Source: Megachile rotundata
Taxonomy: Eukaryota > Arthropoda > Insecta > Hymenoptera > Megachilidae
Assembly (NCBI RefSeq): GCF_050947335.1
Contig: NC_134997.1
Location: 8,432,001 to 8,496,000 of the forward strand
DNA: 64,000 bases
Direction of reading: 5' to 3'
The notes under the pieces: generated by a model
Databases searched by the model: none
What the model was told of the DNA's origin: nothing
What the model saw: the letters and a program-made list of their open reading frames with translations, nothing else
Program-made: the position numbers and the translations under genes
Part shown: positions 24,656-36,975 of the stretch, one piece after another
Numbering within the stretch: the first letter of the stretch is position 1
Layout: each line of letters starts with the position of its first letter

Positions 24656-25205
24656 AATTAAGGAATTTTGAGGTTTGGGGGTTTTTGGGAGAGAAATTGT
24701 GGATTTGAGGATTTGGAGATTTGGGAGAATTGGGGATTTGTGGATTTGTGGATTTGGAAATTGAGGTGTTTGGAAATTTGAAGATTTGGGAGTCTGAGGG
24801 TTTAGGGATTTGGAGATGTGGGAAATTAGAAAGGTAGTTTGAGGATTTGGGGATTTGGAGATATGGAAAATTAGAGATTTGGGGATTTAAGGATTTAGGG
24901 ATTTGGAGATGTGGAAAATTAGAAATTTGGAGATTGGAGGATTTGGGGATTTGGGGATTTGTGGGTTTGGGGATTTGGGGATTTGGGAATTTGAGAATTT
25001 GAAATCTTGAGAATTTGGGAACTTAAGAATTTGCAAATTTGAAGATTTGAGAATTTAGGAATTTGAGAATTTGGGAATTTGAGAATTTGGGAATTTGAGA
25101 ATTTGGAAACTTGAGAATTTGGGAATTTGAGAATTTGAAAACTTGAGAATTTTGAGTAGTTTGAAAATTTGAGAATTTTTGAAAAACTCCAAAATTCCAA
25201 ATTTT
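24656..25205. repeat. G-rich array, reverse relative of the array at 23116-24175
   Basis: Contains GATATGGAAAATTAGA and GATGTGGAAAATTAGAAA (24825-24930), the complement of the spacer phrase of the upstream array, among TTTGGGGA and TTTGAGAA units. Confidence 0.9.
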
Positions 25206-26100
25206 TGATAACACTTTGTTATAATATCTAAAAATATTAAATCTCCAAATTTAAAAAATTGTAACCTTCAAATTCCATCAAAATTTTCTAATACTGCCAT
25301 ATATCTAGTGGCAATATATTCTATCCCATCAAAAATCCCTTCAAACACAATATTACACAAAATTCGCTCCAAACGTATTTCAAGCTAAAATACAGTAGCC
25401 TCCCGTTATATTGCCGCCTTGACACCCTTTAGCTCTCTCTGTGAATAAGAATACAGATAAACGAATTGTCCGCTAAAAAACAGCTGCATTGGAAGTTAAC
25501 TAGAATATGTAAATTAGAGTGGCGTTCATTAAGCTTCTCCTAACAAGATGAACAAGTAACAGTGAACCGTGTTCCATGTTCGCAGCCTGAAACGGCGGTA
25601 GAGCCAGCTTATTTTACTGCTTATAATTACCAGCACGCCGAAGATTACTGTAATCGAGTCTGCGGTGAATTTATTTCGAGACGAAGCGTTTTCAGTGAAC
25701 CGAAGGTGGTTTTTCTTCGTGGATGAAGCATTTAACCGAGGGCGGGACTGGGATAATTTGTCTTTTATGATGAATTGCGGCGAAACGAGGTTTGTACGTT
25801 TATGAGAAGCTACCGGTAGAGACTGTTTGCAAATGCTGGTAAAATTAGTGTCATTTGTTCGGAGAAATTAATGTCGTTCATTCAGACGGTTCTCGTTTAA
25901 CTGCCACTTTATCTTTGGATTAATAGGGACGCTCGTAAATGGTTGAAGATTTTTGAAAACGAGAGGTATTCGGATACTCGTAAATGTGCTTAATTCTGAC
26001 GCCATATTTGTTAGCACGAATAATTTCTTGGGGAATGTTCCGATATTAATTTAAGAGGTGTTCAAAAGACTTTTTTAGATTTATGAGCTTTGCAAGTTTG
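25206..26100. other. Spacer, no gene recognised
   Basis: Unique sequence without ORFs of note. Confidence 0.55.
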
Positions 26101-26117
26101 TCTTGTGGTTAGTAGGT

Positions 26118-26210
26118 CCTCAGAAATTGGCGGGAAAATAGCTTCTCGTTTTATAGAGGTTAGGTTCTCACAAATTGGCGGGAAAATAGCTCCTCGTTTC
26201 ACAGAGTGAT
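26118..26210. repeat. 48-bp direct repeat with TTGGCGGGAAAA
   Basis: Two copies, with TTGGCGGGAAAA at 26127-26138 and 26175-26186. The word fits the E2F/DP binding consensus (TTTSSCGC family, read on the other strand). Each is followed by TAGCTYCTCGTTT. Confidence 0.6.
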
Positions 26211-26251
26211 TCGCTCTATGATTGACAAGTATTATCAGACGTAAAACTTAT

Positions 26252-26406
26252 GTTAAAGAATATTTTCACAGTGTCAAAGTATAAGAATATTGTCACAATG
26301 TCAAATTATAAGAATATTGTCACAATGTCAAGTTATAAGAATATTGTCACAATGTCAAGTTCTAAAAATATTGTCTCATAGTCAAATTAAAAAATATCGT
26401 CACAAC
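26252..26406. repeat. 27-bp tandem repeat
   Basis: About 5.5 copies marked by AGAATATTGTCACAATGTCA. Outer copies are diverged. Confidence 0.85.
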
Positions 26407-26456
26407 ATAAAATAGAGAAAGAAGGGGATGAGGTACCTAACCTATATGCAGCATAG

Positions 26457-26897
26457 AAGACGAGAAAGCGTAGTAGTATTCAGTTGTTAGATGCCAAGGG
26501 CATAAATTCAGTTTGGCAGACCGAGGTGTCCAGGACTATCTCTTCACAAAACCCTTTTTCTCCCTATAAGCTCGAAGGAACGTTCAGGACGATAGTGGCA
26601 TACCCAGCCAGATACCAGCCGGTAGACTACAACGGTGGAACTATCAATAAGTTTGTATCTGACAAGAGAAGGAATCGGAAAGGGCCTTACATCAGCAAAG
26701 GCCATAAAGCCACCCACGGCGAACAATATTTTAGTACGGTAGCAATGCGCGAAACCGGCTCCAACTTCAGACCTGTGGTACGCAATCGGCCAACCATCCG
26801 GCTCTCGATCGAGCAATGGCCGACTGCCTCCAATTATCAGATTGACTGGCCGGCCGAGTTATACGCCAATAAATACGCATTCCCAAATATTTTATAA
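26457..26897 (+). CDS. Possible coding exon or gene remnant, unknown product
   Basis: The frame is open from 26457 to a stop at 26895-26897. It has no in-frame ATG in its first two thirds, so if coding it must be spliced or be a broken remnant. A TATTCAG acceptor-like site ends at 26483. By rough count G+C is higher at third codon positions than at first, and lowest at second, as in coding DNA. The product is polar with many Tyr, Asn and Arg (YPARYQPVDYNGGTINKF, RNRPTIRLSIEQWP, IDWPAELYANKYAF). I recognise no domain. It could be a terminal exon, a transposon fragment or chance. Confidence 0.3.
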   Translation, partial: KTRKRSSIQLLDAKGINSVWQTEVSRTISSQNPFSPYKLEGTFRTIVAYPARYQPVDYNGGTINKFVSDKRRNRKGPYISKGHKATHGEQYFSTVAMRETGSNFRPVVRNRPTIRLSIEQWPTASNYQIDWPAELYANKYAFPNIL

Positions 26898-27004
26898 ACT
26901 TCAGTTTTCTACTGGGCTGTTACATAGAAACATTGTGTGTACGGGAATAATAAATGGACGGGAACGCGTGGCTGGTATTTGATTATGCGATCTACCGGTG
27001 ATTT

Positions 27005-27930
27005 TGATGAAGTTCCAGTTCTTGCTAAATCATAACTCTCGGGGTGTTGGAACACTGTTGCGGGTATTGGTTTTCATAAGAATCGATGTATTATACAGGC
27101 TGTTTCATTTTACTAATATTTCTTATTACAAATGAAGATGTAATAGGTTGGAGTTTTGCTAAGAAGTTGTGGACTCCTGAGGCGTTGTAACACTTAGGTA
27201 TCGGTTCTCGCGTGAGAATCGATGTATTATACAGGTTCTTTCATTTAACTAATATTTCTTATTGTAATTGAAGATGAAGGTTGGAGTTTTGCTAAGAAGT
27301 TGTGGACTCCTGAGGTGTTGCAACACTTAGGTATCGGTTCTCATAAGTTTGAGAATCATATTATACAGGCTGTTTCATTTAACTAATATTTCTTATTATA
27401 ATTGGAGATGAAGGTTGGAGTTTGGCTAACAAGTTGTGGACTCCTGAGGTGTTGCAACACTTAGGTATTGGTTCTCACTTGAGAATCGATGTATTATACA
27501 GGCTGTTTCATTTAACTAATATTTCTTATTACAAATGAAGATGTAATAGGTTGGAGTTTGGCTAAGAAGTTGTGGACTCCTGGTGTGTTGCAACGCTTGG
27601 GTATTGGTTTTCATAAGCTTGAGAATCATATTATACAGGCTGTTTCATTTAACTAATATTTCTTATTATAATTGAAGATGAAGGTTGGAGTTTGGCTAAC
27701 AAGTTGTGGACTCCTGAGGTGTTGCAACACTTAGGTATTGGTTCTCGCTTGAGAATCGATGTATTATACAGGTTGTTTCATTTAACTAATATTTCTTATT
27801 ACAAATGAAGATGTAATAGGTTGGAGTTTGGCTAACAAGTTGTGGACTCCTGAGGTGTTGCAACACTTGGGTATTGGTTCTCATAAGCTTGAGAATGATA
27901 TTATACAGGCTGTTTCATTTAACGACTAGA
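27005..27930. repeat. 135-bp satellite with two alternating unit types
   Basis: GGTTGGAGTTT marks units at about 27145, 27278, 27412, 27548, 27682 and 27818 (133-136 bp apart), plus partial units at both ends. Type A units read AAATGAAGATGTAATAGG before the marker and type B units read AATTGAAGATGAAGG. The order is A B B A B A, so the last four form two 270-bp dimers. Confidence 0.95.
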
Positions 27931-28889
27931 TTTCCTTATGATGAAAAAAGCTTGAAGATGTAATATATTAGTGATCTAGTGTCATACGAAATAAAGGTTT
28001 TGTTAAAAACTTGACATATGAAATAAGGGTGAATTATATCATGCTATATGACATGGAAACAAGTCACGAATATTTACGTTCATTCTTTCTATTCATATCA
28101 CTCTAATTGAGGAATTAAGACCTTCATAGACGACTCAAAATGTGACCAATTCTTTAAACAGAACAACTTGAAACACAAACGATAAAATGTATAACTAAAT
28201 TTAAATTATTTTTTTAAAAGCAGAATTAAAAATTAACCGGTACATTTAGTTCAGCAAATAAAACTTGCAATTCCTCTCATAATTTATCTCGCTAAAGTTT
28301 AGTATTTCTCGGTCACGTATCCTCACGAGCCTAGTAATCGAAAAGGCAAGAAAGTTGCAAGGAGCAGGTCCGGTCATCTATCGGTTCATAACGAGTCCCC
28401 GAAGGAAATTCAGCTCGTTCCACATCGTACGCGAGCGAGGTTAGGTCAGGGAGTCGATTAATCCGGCAATCGAAAAAATCGATTTCCTAGAAGCTCGTCC
28501 ACGATCCCCCGGCTCGAGCATCTCGGTAAACGAATAAAACGGGCGTGTAAGCGTATAAATTATTTAAGAAACTCTATCGCGGCATCGCGTAATGACCGAT
28601 CATAAATAACGCGGGGCGAAAATACGGGCGTAGCCGTAAAAATCATGCGAGCGATGCGAGGACCATATTCCTTTTGCCTAATCGCACGGCGCTCGTTTAT
28701 CATCGACAGACGGATAAAACAGATATTTGCTTGTCACGTTTCTGTGCTTCGTACTTTCGCTTGTCATGTGACATTGTCATATGTTCAATGTGGGACAAGT
28801 TTGAATAGGTAGAGGAAACTTGTCGGTTCATAGGCGATGCTAAAAAGATTTCTGGTTATATCTTCTGATTTACAATTACTCTCTTAAAT
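27931..28889. other. Spacer, no gene recognised
   Basis: AT-rich to 28310, then GC-richer to 28720. No ORF of note. Confidence 0.55.
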
Positions 28890-29285
28890 TTAGCCCAAAG
28901 TTATATCACCTAACCTCAAAATTTCAGACCTTGCAGAATGCTAAAATTCTCAACTCCCAATTCAAATTCTGGCAACTCGAAAATTTCGAAACCAAGAAAT
29001 TGCTACTCTCTCTCAAACTTAGTCCATCATCACATCACTTAACCTCAAAATTTCAAACCTTTCAGAATGCTAAAATTCTCAACTCCCAATTCAAATTCTG
29101 GCAACTCGAAAATTTCGAAACCAAGAAATTGCTACTCTCTCTGAAACTTAGTCCATCATTACATCACCTAACCTCAAAATTTCAAACCTTCTAAAATGCC
29201 AAAATCCCAACTCCAGAAACTCGAAAATTTTGAAACTGCTACCCTCTTCGTCCAAAGTTACCTAACCTCCAAATTTCAAAGACAT
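28890..29285. repeat. 129-bp direct repeat, two full copies and one decayed
   Basis: CAGAATGCTAAAATTCTC occurs at 28934 and 29063. A third, shortened copy starts near 29165. The period is 43 codons, so the 87-codon ORF across it is a repeat artefact. Confidence 0.9.
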
Positions 29286-31252
29286 CACTCCACGAAGGCA
29301 GTCTCCTTAAAGCGCATTTCCACGAACGCGATGAATCGATTCTGAAGCACATGGGCCCGCAAACAACTCAATGAAGCTTAATTACCGCGGTAATCGTTTC
29401 AAGCATGCCGCGATGCGACTCATCTCTTTATGTACTGTAGCTAGTACGCTAATTATTCCCTGACACGCCGAATAACGATAATTTCAGCGAGAGACAGGCC
29501 GACAAAGATTGCCAGAGGAATTCTATCGGGGATGCTTTTATGATCACCGTGCACGGTTTACAAGTACGCTTTGCCACCATAATAATAGGCCCGAGAGAAA
29601 GAGAAGTAACAAGGAGTCTGGTAACCGTGGTACGCGGCACTTGCTGCAACATTTCAACGTTTTAACGACTGACGATCGTAAAACGCGACATTTTATGAAA
29701 ACGATATTAACAACCGGCCAGTCGGATGATATCTAACGAGACTGCGTTATGGTGGCTCGTGTTTGGACGTCACGCTTTGTTAATTAATGTTCACTGATTT
29801 TAAATAATAATTGGGGGACTTCTTCTTTATTCTGTCTTTGTGAGTAATTATGAATAATTGTTGTGTAAAAGTTATTGGAGATTATACTTTATAGCTGATA
29901 GTATTAAATGGTCAAAATTGAAAAGACAAAATAATGTTAAGTTTTTATTGTTTATTTATTAATTATTTTCAATTATTTTGACCAATTGTTTACAGTTACT
30001 TATTATCAATTATTTGCAAGTATTTCACCTAATTATTTTTCCTAATTACTTAAAATTTTTTATTATTGATTTTCAATAATTTTATGCGAATGTCACAAAA
30101 AGTTTTTTACTAAAGATTTCAAATAACCGAACAGAATGCGCTTTGTTTAACGCTAGACTTCATGCAACAGCAATTGGAAGAAAAAGAGATATTTCCGAGT
30201 AGCGATGAGAAACGGGGTTAATGAAGGACGACGACTACGAAACGCAAAATTACGCGATCGATCAGGTAAGGATCATTGATCGGCACGATAAATCGTTAGA
30301 AAGTGGAACGGTGAGCCACAGGCTGGTTAGATTGCCACTTTGGTGGAAACTTGTTCGTTTAAAAAAGGAGAGGTCGGCATCTGTGTTTCAGAAATTCCAG
30401 TCGTTGCAAGAATTCAAACGGCTGTGGAAATTCGAGACGATTTAACCTTCTGAAATAACGAAAATCGCCACGTATTATATTGCACATTTTGGTAACTTCG
30501 GAAATATGAAAAGCACATATACAAATACTTTTGTTATAATTTATTCTAATTATAAAGCTTGTTACAATCATATACTAGTTGCAGTATAAAGCTTGCTATA
30601 GTATGTTACCATACATACCGTTGCATTATACTGTCTCTCGCTATATCGCCATACGTTCAGAACACCGTTCCGAAAGAAGCACGATTTCCCGCCTAGTGGC
30701 TGAAACAGCGTATTAGTTACTGTCGTAGAAATTAACGACGAATATATACGTCGTATATCAAAGAGCATCTTCTAGAAGGAAGGTGGCAAATCCACGGCCA
30801 GCTTTAATTATGATTAACTCGGCATCGCATTAACAAGTAGCGATCCGTTTGACTCTTAACGCCCGTGAAACGTACACCATGAAACCGCGGATGAAGTCGG
30901 TGACCTACGGTTACACGGGGGTTCATAGGTCACGCCAGTTAGACAGTTATCTAGCCACGTTCAATTATACTTCATTACGTTCGATCGGAGCTACGGTCTT
31001 CATCAAGCAGCCCCTTTATCGGGTCGTTAGCGACGTTGCGCTCGATGTCCCTTCAATTTAACACGCCTCACCCATTTAACGGTGCCCGTACAGTTTTTGC
31101 GGCGGGATTATCCTCTCCATCGATGGCTTTCGTATTGATCATTTGGATAGGATCATCGGGGTGATCGCTTTATTACGAGGATGTTACTAGGGGTACGGGT
31201 TCATTTTTGATTTCTGGGTTTTAGACTCAAGGGTACTCATAGTCTAAACATA
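29286..31252. other. Spacer, no gene recognised
   Basis: Unique sequence of mixed composition. ORFs of 66-76 codons at 29509, 30221 and 30849 show no domain. Confidence 0.5.
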
Positions 31253-31450
31253 GTGGACAATTTTTGGGGGAGGGTATTTGGTGATGGTACTTTGCATAAA
31301 GCATTTCTCTCAAATTTAAATTGTCTTAAAAAATTAAGGATTAGCCGGTACACCTGGTGAAATATGTAAAAATGAGTCTTTGGTCAGCAACATAGGAAAA
31401 AGCAACATAGACCGCGATTTTTGAATTGTTAACAGGTTTACCTAGTATGT
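31253..31450 (+). mobile_element. Old dispersed repeat, left arm of an inverted pair
   Basis: TTTTTGGGGGAGGG, TTTGCATAAAGC and CCGGTACACCTGGTGAAATA match, in order, the minus strand of 33390-33000. Divergence is high. Confidence 0.55.
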
Positions 31451-32999
31451 AACTGGGAACAAATATACATATATGTATTTCAAGATTCTTGAATCTTTTG
31501 GAATAAATAATTTCTTACACATGTATTGCTAAATCATAAGTATTCCACGATACAATTAAATTTATGAAGCCTCACATTCCCGAGATCGCTCTTCACGATA
31601 AAAATTCAAGCCCGCTGTCTGAGATTAATTAGAAATTATATTAGAGACCAGTTAATTCTTCGTTTGACAACTCTTCAGGCTACAACGGAATTCCGTTATG
31701 TTCCACAAGGAAAAACGTTCGTCGCTGTCTATCAAGTACGAAGCATGCAACAAGGTTGCAGGTGTTGGCATAACATGCTACAGGTAGACTGTAGTTACGG
31801 ATCTCTATTAAAAGTCTAGGAAGTTGTTACGTCATCGAGCCGTAGGTCATCCCTATTATATCGGAATTTTACCGACATGATTGGAGTCTAACCGATCCCC
31901 GTCCACAATGTTTATTAACCGCGGCTATATTGTCACGGTGACGAGGATTCTTATCAGCCTTTTGTGAGGAAGATGGTACTAATAGAGACGACGGCGCGAC
32001 AATAAGACTGCGTTAATGGAGGTTCTGGATTCTATGAGACCTGAGAATAACATGGTTGAATTAAAAGTCTGCATTGTAGACCTGTATTTCATGCAGGAGA
32101 ATAGGGAACTGTTCAATAGAGACAATCTTGGTTTTTCTGCTTCGAGATTGTGATACAAAATGTATGAATGGACAAGCGGTAATTACATGGCTATATCTGT
32201 TATTAAAATTAAATTTATACATAGTACTATCATTCATTCATATTTTTAATCAAAATGTGACATCACTGTATTTCTTGTATGCCATAGTCACTTTAAAATA
32301 AGAACGTATGGATTTTTATCAAGTTTTCAATTTTTATGTACTGGCTCTCAGATTTCTATTTGTTCTCACGTTTAAATTAAATTATTTAATTTCGTAAGGT
32401 CTGAGATTTGGAAAAAAATTTATAAATTCCACGTTTAAATACCATGTGATATTTTTGTGGTTACATTAGAGATTTTGAAGATTTGGAAATGTAGTCTATT
32501 AAAATCTGTGCGTTGGTACTTTTATTGTGAAGCTGAGAGAAGGCAGGTTGAGAGCACTCGCGTACTATCCCTGTAACCGCGTGTTCCTCTTTGGTCAGCA
32601 TCGGTAAACCGACTTCGAGGTCGTCAATGGACCTTAGTCCTTCGGCAGACGATTTATCAGAGTTGAAAGATCAGCCAGGTGAGCAACGTACGGTGCGATC
32701 ATAGACACGAACACGTATCGCGTGGATAATGCTGTACTCGGCCACGATGGCTTAACAACGCAATTTATCAAGGACTGCTTTCATCCAAGCGATTCTACGT
32801 AGCAATTAACATGTCCACCGCGGGAACATCGTATTTTAAAGGTTTACGCCGCCGACACGCCCATACAAAATTCACCAGACTTCACATCCTGCGCAGATGC
32901 CTTCTTTTCTGCGTGATTTATGGCGCGATACGGATGACAACAATCGGGACACTCGGATAAATCCCAGTGAAATCTCGTGGAATATAAATCAGTCATAGA
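31451..32999. other. Sequence between the inverted arms, no gene recognised
   Basis: About 1.5 kb of unique sequence with a GC-rich patch (32560-32960). No transposase-like ORF. Confidence 0.5.
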
Positions 33000-33390
33000 A
33001 TATAGGTCTAATGAGTTAATTCAAGAATCACGATCTTTTTTGCTTTTTCCTATATATTACTGATTAAAAGATTCATTTTTGCATATTTCACCAGATGTAC
33101 CGGTTTAATAATATATATTTGTACACAGTTACTTTGGATCAATTATACCAGTTAATAAGATTTGCGAATATACTGCTTAAGTTTTGGGTATTAGGCTAAG
33201 TTAGATTAGGATGTAGCAATGTAATATTTAAGTTTCAAGTACTGTCTAAAATATGCAAGTGTTGAAGACACCAGATGTAACAGATAACTTTTTTTGAAGA
33301 AAATTTAAATTTAGGAAAAAGCTTTATGCAAATTACCAGCTATCTTATCATCTGTCTAAATGCCCTCCCCAAAAAATTGTTCACATTTCG
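33000..33390 (-). mobile_element. Old dispersed repeat, right arm of an inverted pair
   Basis: On the minus strand it reads TTTTTTGGGGAGGG, TTTGCATAAAGC and CCGGTACATCTGGTGAAATA, matching 31253-31450. It has about 190 bp extra between the matching blocks (33110-33300). That extra part contains AATATACTGCTTAAGTTTTG, also seen near 45295. Confidence 0.55.
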
Positions 33391-35735
33391 AGAGAAACCA
33401 GTCATCCATTTTTCGACATCGTCTGAAAGGTATAGTCATAGCAAGGAAATAACACGAGTTTGCATTAAACCTTGATAGTACAAGGCTACTCTGGTGCAAC
33501 CCAGCGAAATGAAGAATTTTTAAAAGGTACTGGAATATCTAAGGTATAATAGAAATTACGGATTACGCCCGGTAAGCTTGCGCAGATGAAGAATACGATT
33601 ATGTACGAAGACTTCGTTATGACTATTAAATTTAGAATAACGCTATAAGGTAACAAGAAATGACTGAAAGAATACTTGAAAGAAGAGATGGACTTTCACG
33701 AGTAGATGCGCCGTGTCTCCTATTGGCATCAGATCAAAGCGGCACTTAGGGTTAATCGAGAAACGCTTTTTCGTGGCAACGGTGCAGGACGATGTTCCCC
33801 GATAACTCCGATGCCATTGAATCGAGCCTCTCGAATAAACCGATACACTCTGTATCATGCCGGACGAGGCAATCCTCTCTTCCAGTTTAGGAACGTCGGC
33901 CATTAAGCGGTACGCGCGAGAGGAAACATACTTTAAACATTAACATTGCGCTCGTTCGGGCCCGACTATTCTCTAATGGCATATTCTACGGTTAAAGGAC
34001 AATGAGTAGAGGCCATGCTCGATACCATGGAACTTTATCAATGGTGTGCTTTTCACTGGGAAACTCATTGGCCAGTCTCTTAACCCGTCCGCGGCTCACC
34101 AATTACAGAGTTTATTCTGTGGACGAAACGACTCCATGAAATCCAGGTTTCACGAGCCTACAAAGGCTATTTTAATGGTCAACGCTCTTTGTTCTTAAGG
34201 ACTTCTCTCATTTGTAGGGAATGGCAACTGCAAACTTGCGAACATTTCCTTTGTTCGAACTTTCAAAGAGTAACTGGAGTGCTTGCTTCTTCGCTTGTAC
34301 TCTCTGATTTATTCCACGCGGAACGCAAGACGTTCTGAGCATGGTTTTGCTGCTGCGGTAGTTTTTGGACCATTTGTCGAACTATGGTTGAACTTCAGAA
34401 CTTGGGCATTTAAGCAGGTCGATGTGTTGTGACGTTGGTTTTGGGATTTTAGGATTTTTAATATTTTTTGTATTGCTGTGTCTACTGGTAGTGTTATACT
34501 ATTGCATTATTACACAATATTACACCATTATAACAAATAAAATTATTCCAAATACTTATAGATAAATGATTCGTTTTCCACACATGTAATACGCTGTTAC
34601 ATAATTTTCCATAAGAAATTTGTTTACGGACAGTTACTTCTTTGCACTAAATTGATAATCCAAGAACGTAGCACTCAGTAATACCAAAGCCTTCTTGAAG
34701 AGAATAAATTACGGTTGGTACCGGTAAGAATATAAAGGACAACATAAACTCCCAAATCCCCAAGATTCACCGGATCCACATTGCATTTTCTGTCATCCTG
34801 TCAAAGAGTGCAGAATTTATCTCATTATTTTAAAAGTCGAAAATGAACTAATTTACTTTGCGTTTAGTGTATCCAAGATGATCGACCATATTACTTACAG
34901 GATCATCACGAAACTTTTTAATCCCAACAATTCTTCCTTTATGAACGTTTAAATTACAGCTTTATGGCCAGTCATTTCGAAATCCAGATAGTTAAACTGA
35001 AATAATAACGTTTATTTCCCATAAATCGTGTACCATAAATATGAGTAATAAAAACGTTGGAAAATAACACTTTGAATTAAAAATGAATAAATAAAGGAGG
35101 GAAAAATGAAAAGAATGACGTTCATAATCGAAAAGGGATGAAGAGAAGTCTTTCTTTCATTCAGCCAGTTCTCAGCAGTAAAATCATTTTACCACCGGTT
35201 TACATTAAGCCGTGTCCTTGCAGCAGTGAAAAGACGTTTACTCTTTTTGTTCGATAAAGTACAGATATTGGACGCGCTCGAAATATAAGATATTCGCGAT
35301 TTCGAGTTGAATTAATATCGACGAGATCGACGTGCACGCATCAACGGGTTATAAATATGTGTATCAAGTGACCTATCATCGTTTCCAACAGGATGATCTC
35401 GTTAAAAAACGATCGAGATATCGGAGAGTGGTACAGTTTACTTATTTCGCGATGTGATTTCGCAGATTAACGTTCGTGTCTGGATATTCATGGGAACTTA
35501 AGCGGGTTTCAGATTTTAATTGTTTATAAGTTCCGTGGGAGAGGAAGATTCGTTGAACGGATATTGTAGTTGAAGCATTTTATATGTGGATGTTAAGAGT
35601 ATTTGAAAGTATATTTGCGATAAATGAAATTAAAGTTATAAGACTTTTGAGATTTCAAATGACTGAAGTTTGAATTAGTTAAATTTTGTACTGAATTTTG
35701 GTGGTTTCGAATTTTTGCGTTTCCAAATTTCTAAA
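33391..35735. other. Spacer, no gene recognised
   Basis: An 86-codon minus-strand ORF (33903-33643) is open with moderate third-position bias but shows no domain or splice context. The rest is AT-rich unique sequence. Confidence 0.5.
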
Positions 35736-36535
35736 TTCACAAGTTATCAAATTATCAAATTATCAAGTTGTTAAGTTATCAAGTTCTCAAGTTCTCAAGT
35801 TCTCAAGTTACCAAGTTACCAAGTTACCAAGTCATCGAGTTACCAAGTTACCAAGTTACCAAGTTATCAAGTTCTCAAGTTCTCAAGTTCTCAAGTTCTC
35901 AAGTTCTCAAGTTCTCAAGTTCTCAAGTTCTCAAGTTCTCAAGTTCTCAAGTTCTCAAGTTCTTAAGTTACCAAGTTACCAAGTTACCAAGTTATCGAGT
36001 TACCAAGTTATCAAGTTATCAAGTTATCAAGTTATCAAGTTATCAAGTTACTAGGTTATCAAGTTACCAAGTTATCAAGTTACCAAATTATGAAGTTACC
36101 AAGTTATCAAGTTTTCAAGTTCTCAAGTTCTCAAGTTCTCAAGTTCTCAAGTTCTCAAGTTCTCAAGTTCTCAAGTTTTCAAGTTCTCAAGTTCTCAAGT
36201 TCTCAAGTTCTCAAGTTCTCAAGTTCTCAAGTTCTCAAGTTCTCAAGTTCTCAAGTTCTCAAGTTCTCAAGTTCTCAAGTTCTCAAGTTCTCAAGTTCTC
36301 AAGTTCTCAAGTTCTCAAGTTCTCAAGTTCTCAAGTTACCAAGTTACCAAGTTACCAAGTTACCAAGTTACCAAGTTATCGAGTTATCGAGTTATCGAGT
36401 TATCAAGTTACCAAGTTATCAAGTTACCAGGTTATCAAGTTACCAAGTTATCAAATTACCAAGTTACCAAGTTATCAAATTACCAAATTACCAAATTACT
36501 ATATTATCAAATTACCAAATTTCCAGCCTAAGTTG
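35736..36535. repeat. 8-bp array TCAAGTTC / CCAAGTTA, in blocks
   Basis: About 100 units. Blocks of CCAAGTTA and TCAAGTTA alternate with blocks of nearly perfect TCAAGTTC (35868-35965 and 36110-36335). ORFs of 118-259 codons across it are artefacts. Confidence 0.95.
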
Positions 36536-36878
36536 TCAAATTATTAAATTGTCAAAAGTAACATTCAAGCATCCCATAAAAATATTTCTATTCCCAGTAA
36601 GAAATTTCCATCAGTGCTGGTCGATACAGAGTAAATTATCAAATTTTCTGACTTTCTAGATTTATAGACCGTTCGGTTAAATTTTGTAAATGACCACAAA
36701 CTTCAAGTTTTCAAAACATCAAATTTGCAGCTTAGTTAACCTAACCTGTCCTCAGTTAGCAGAAACTCAGAATTACAGATTTATACCAGAAAACATGAAT
36801 TCCGAATTAAAACATTTCACCCGAACACAGCGTCGAAATTGTCTCCGTCCTCATCTTTTCCCGCAAGAGAAACAAGTC
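36536..36878. other. Spacer, no gene recognised
   Basis: Unique AT-rich sequence. Confidence 0.5.
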
Positions 36879-36975
36879 GAAGCTTCTCGGTTTCTCCACC
36901 AGGTGCTCCTAATTCGTTATACTAGACCCTTAAAGTAGCCGGTGTGTCGAGGTCGTTGGCCCGTGCACATACGCA
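36879..36975 (-). mobile_element. Fragment of the foldback element
   Basis: AGCTTCTCGGTTTCTCCACC and CAGGTGCTCCTAATT, followed by GAGGTCGTTG, match 57210-57300 of copy 2. It is diverged and truncated. Confidence 0.6.

Noticed and set aside
33643..33903. 86-codon minus-strand ORF as an exon
   Set aside because: Moderate bias only, no acceptor or donor pair that I could defend, and a competing ORF on the other strand.
35768..36547. 259-codon ORF and two overlapping ORFs of KFSSSQVL repeats
   Set aside because: The 8-bp unit translates to a 24-bp peptide period in every frame. This is not a gene.
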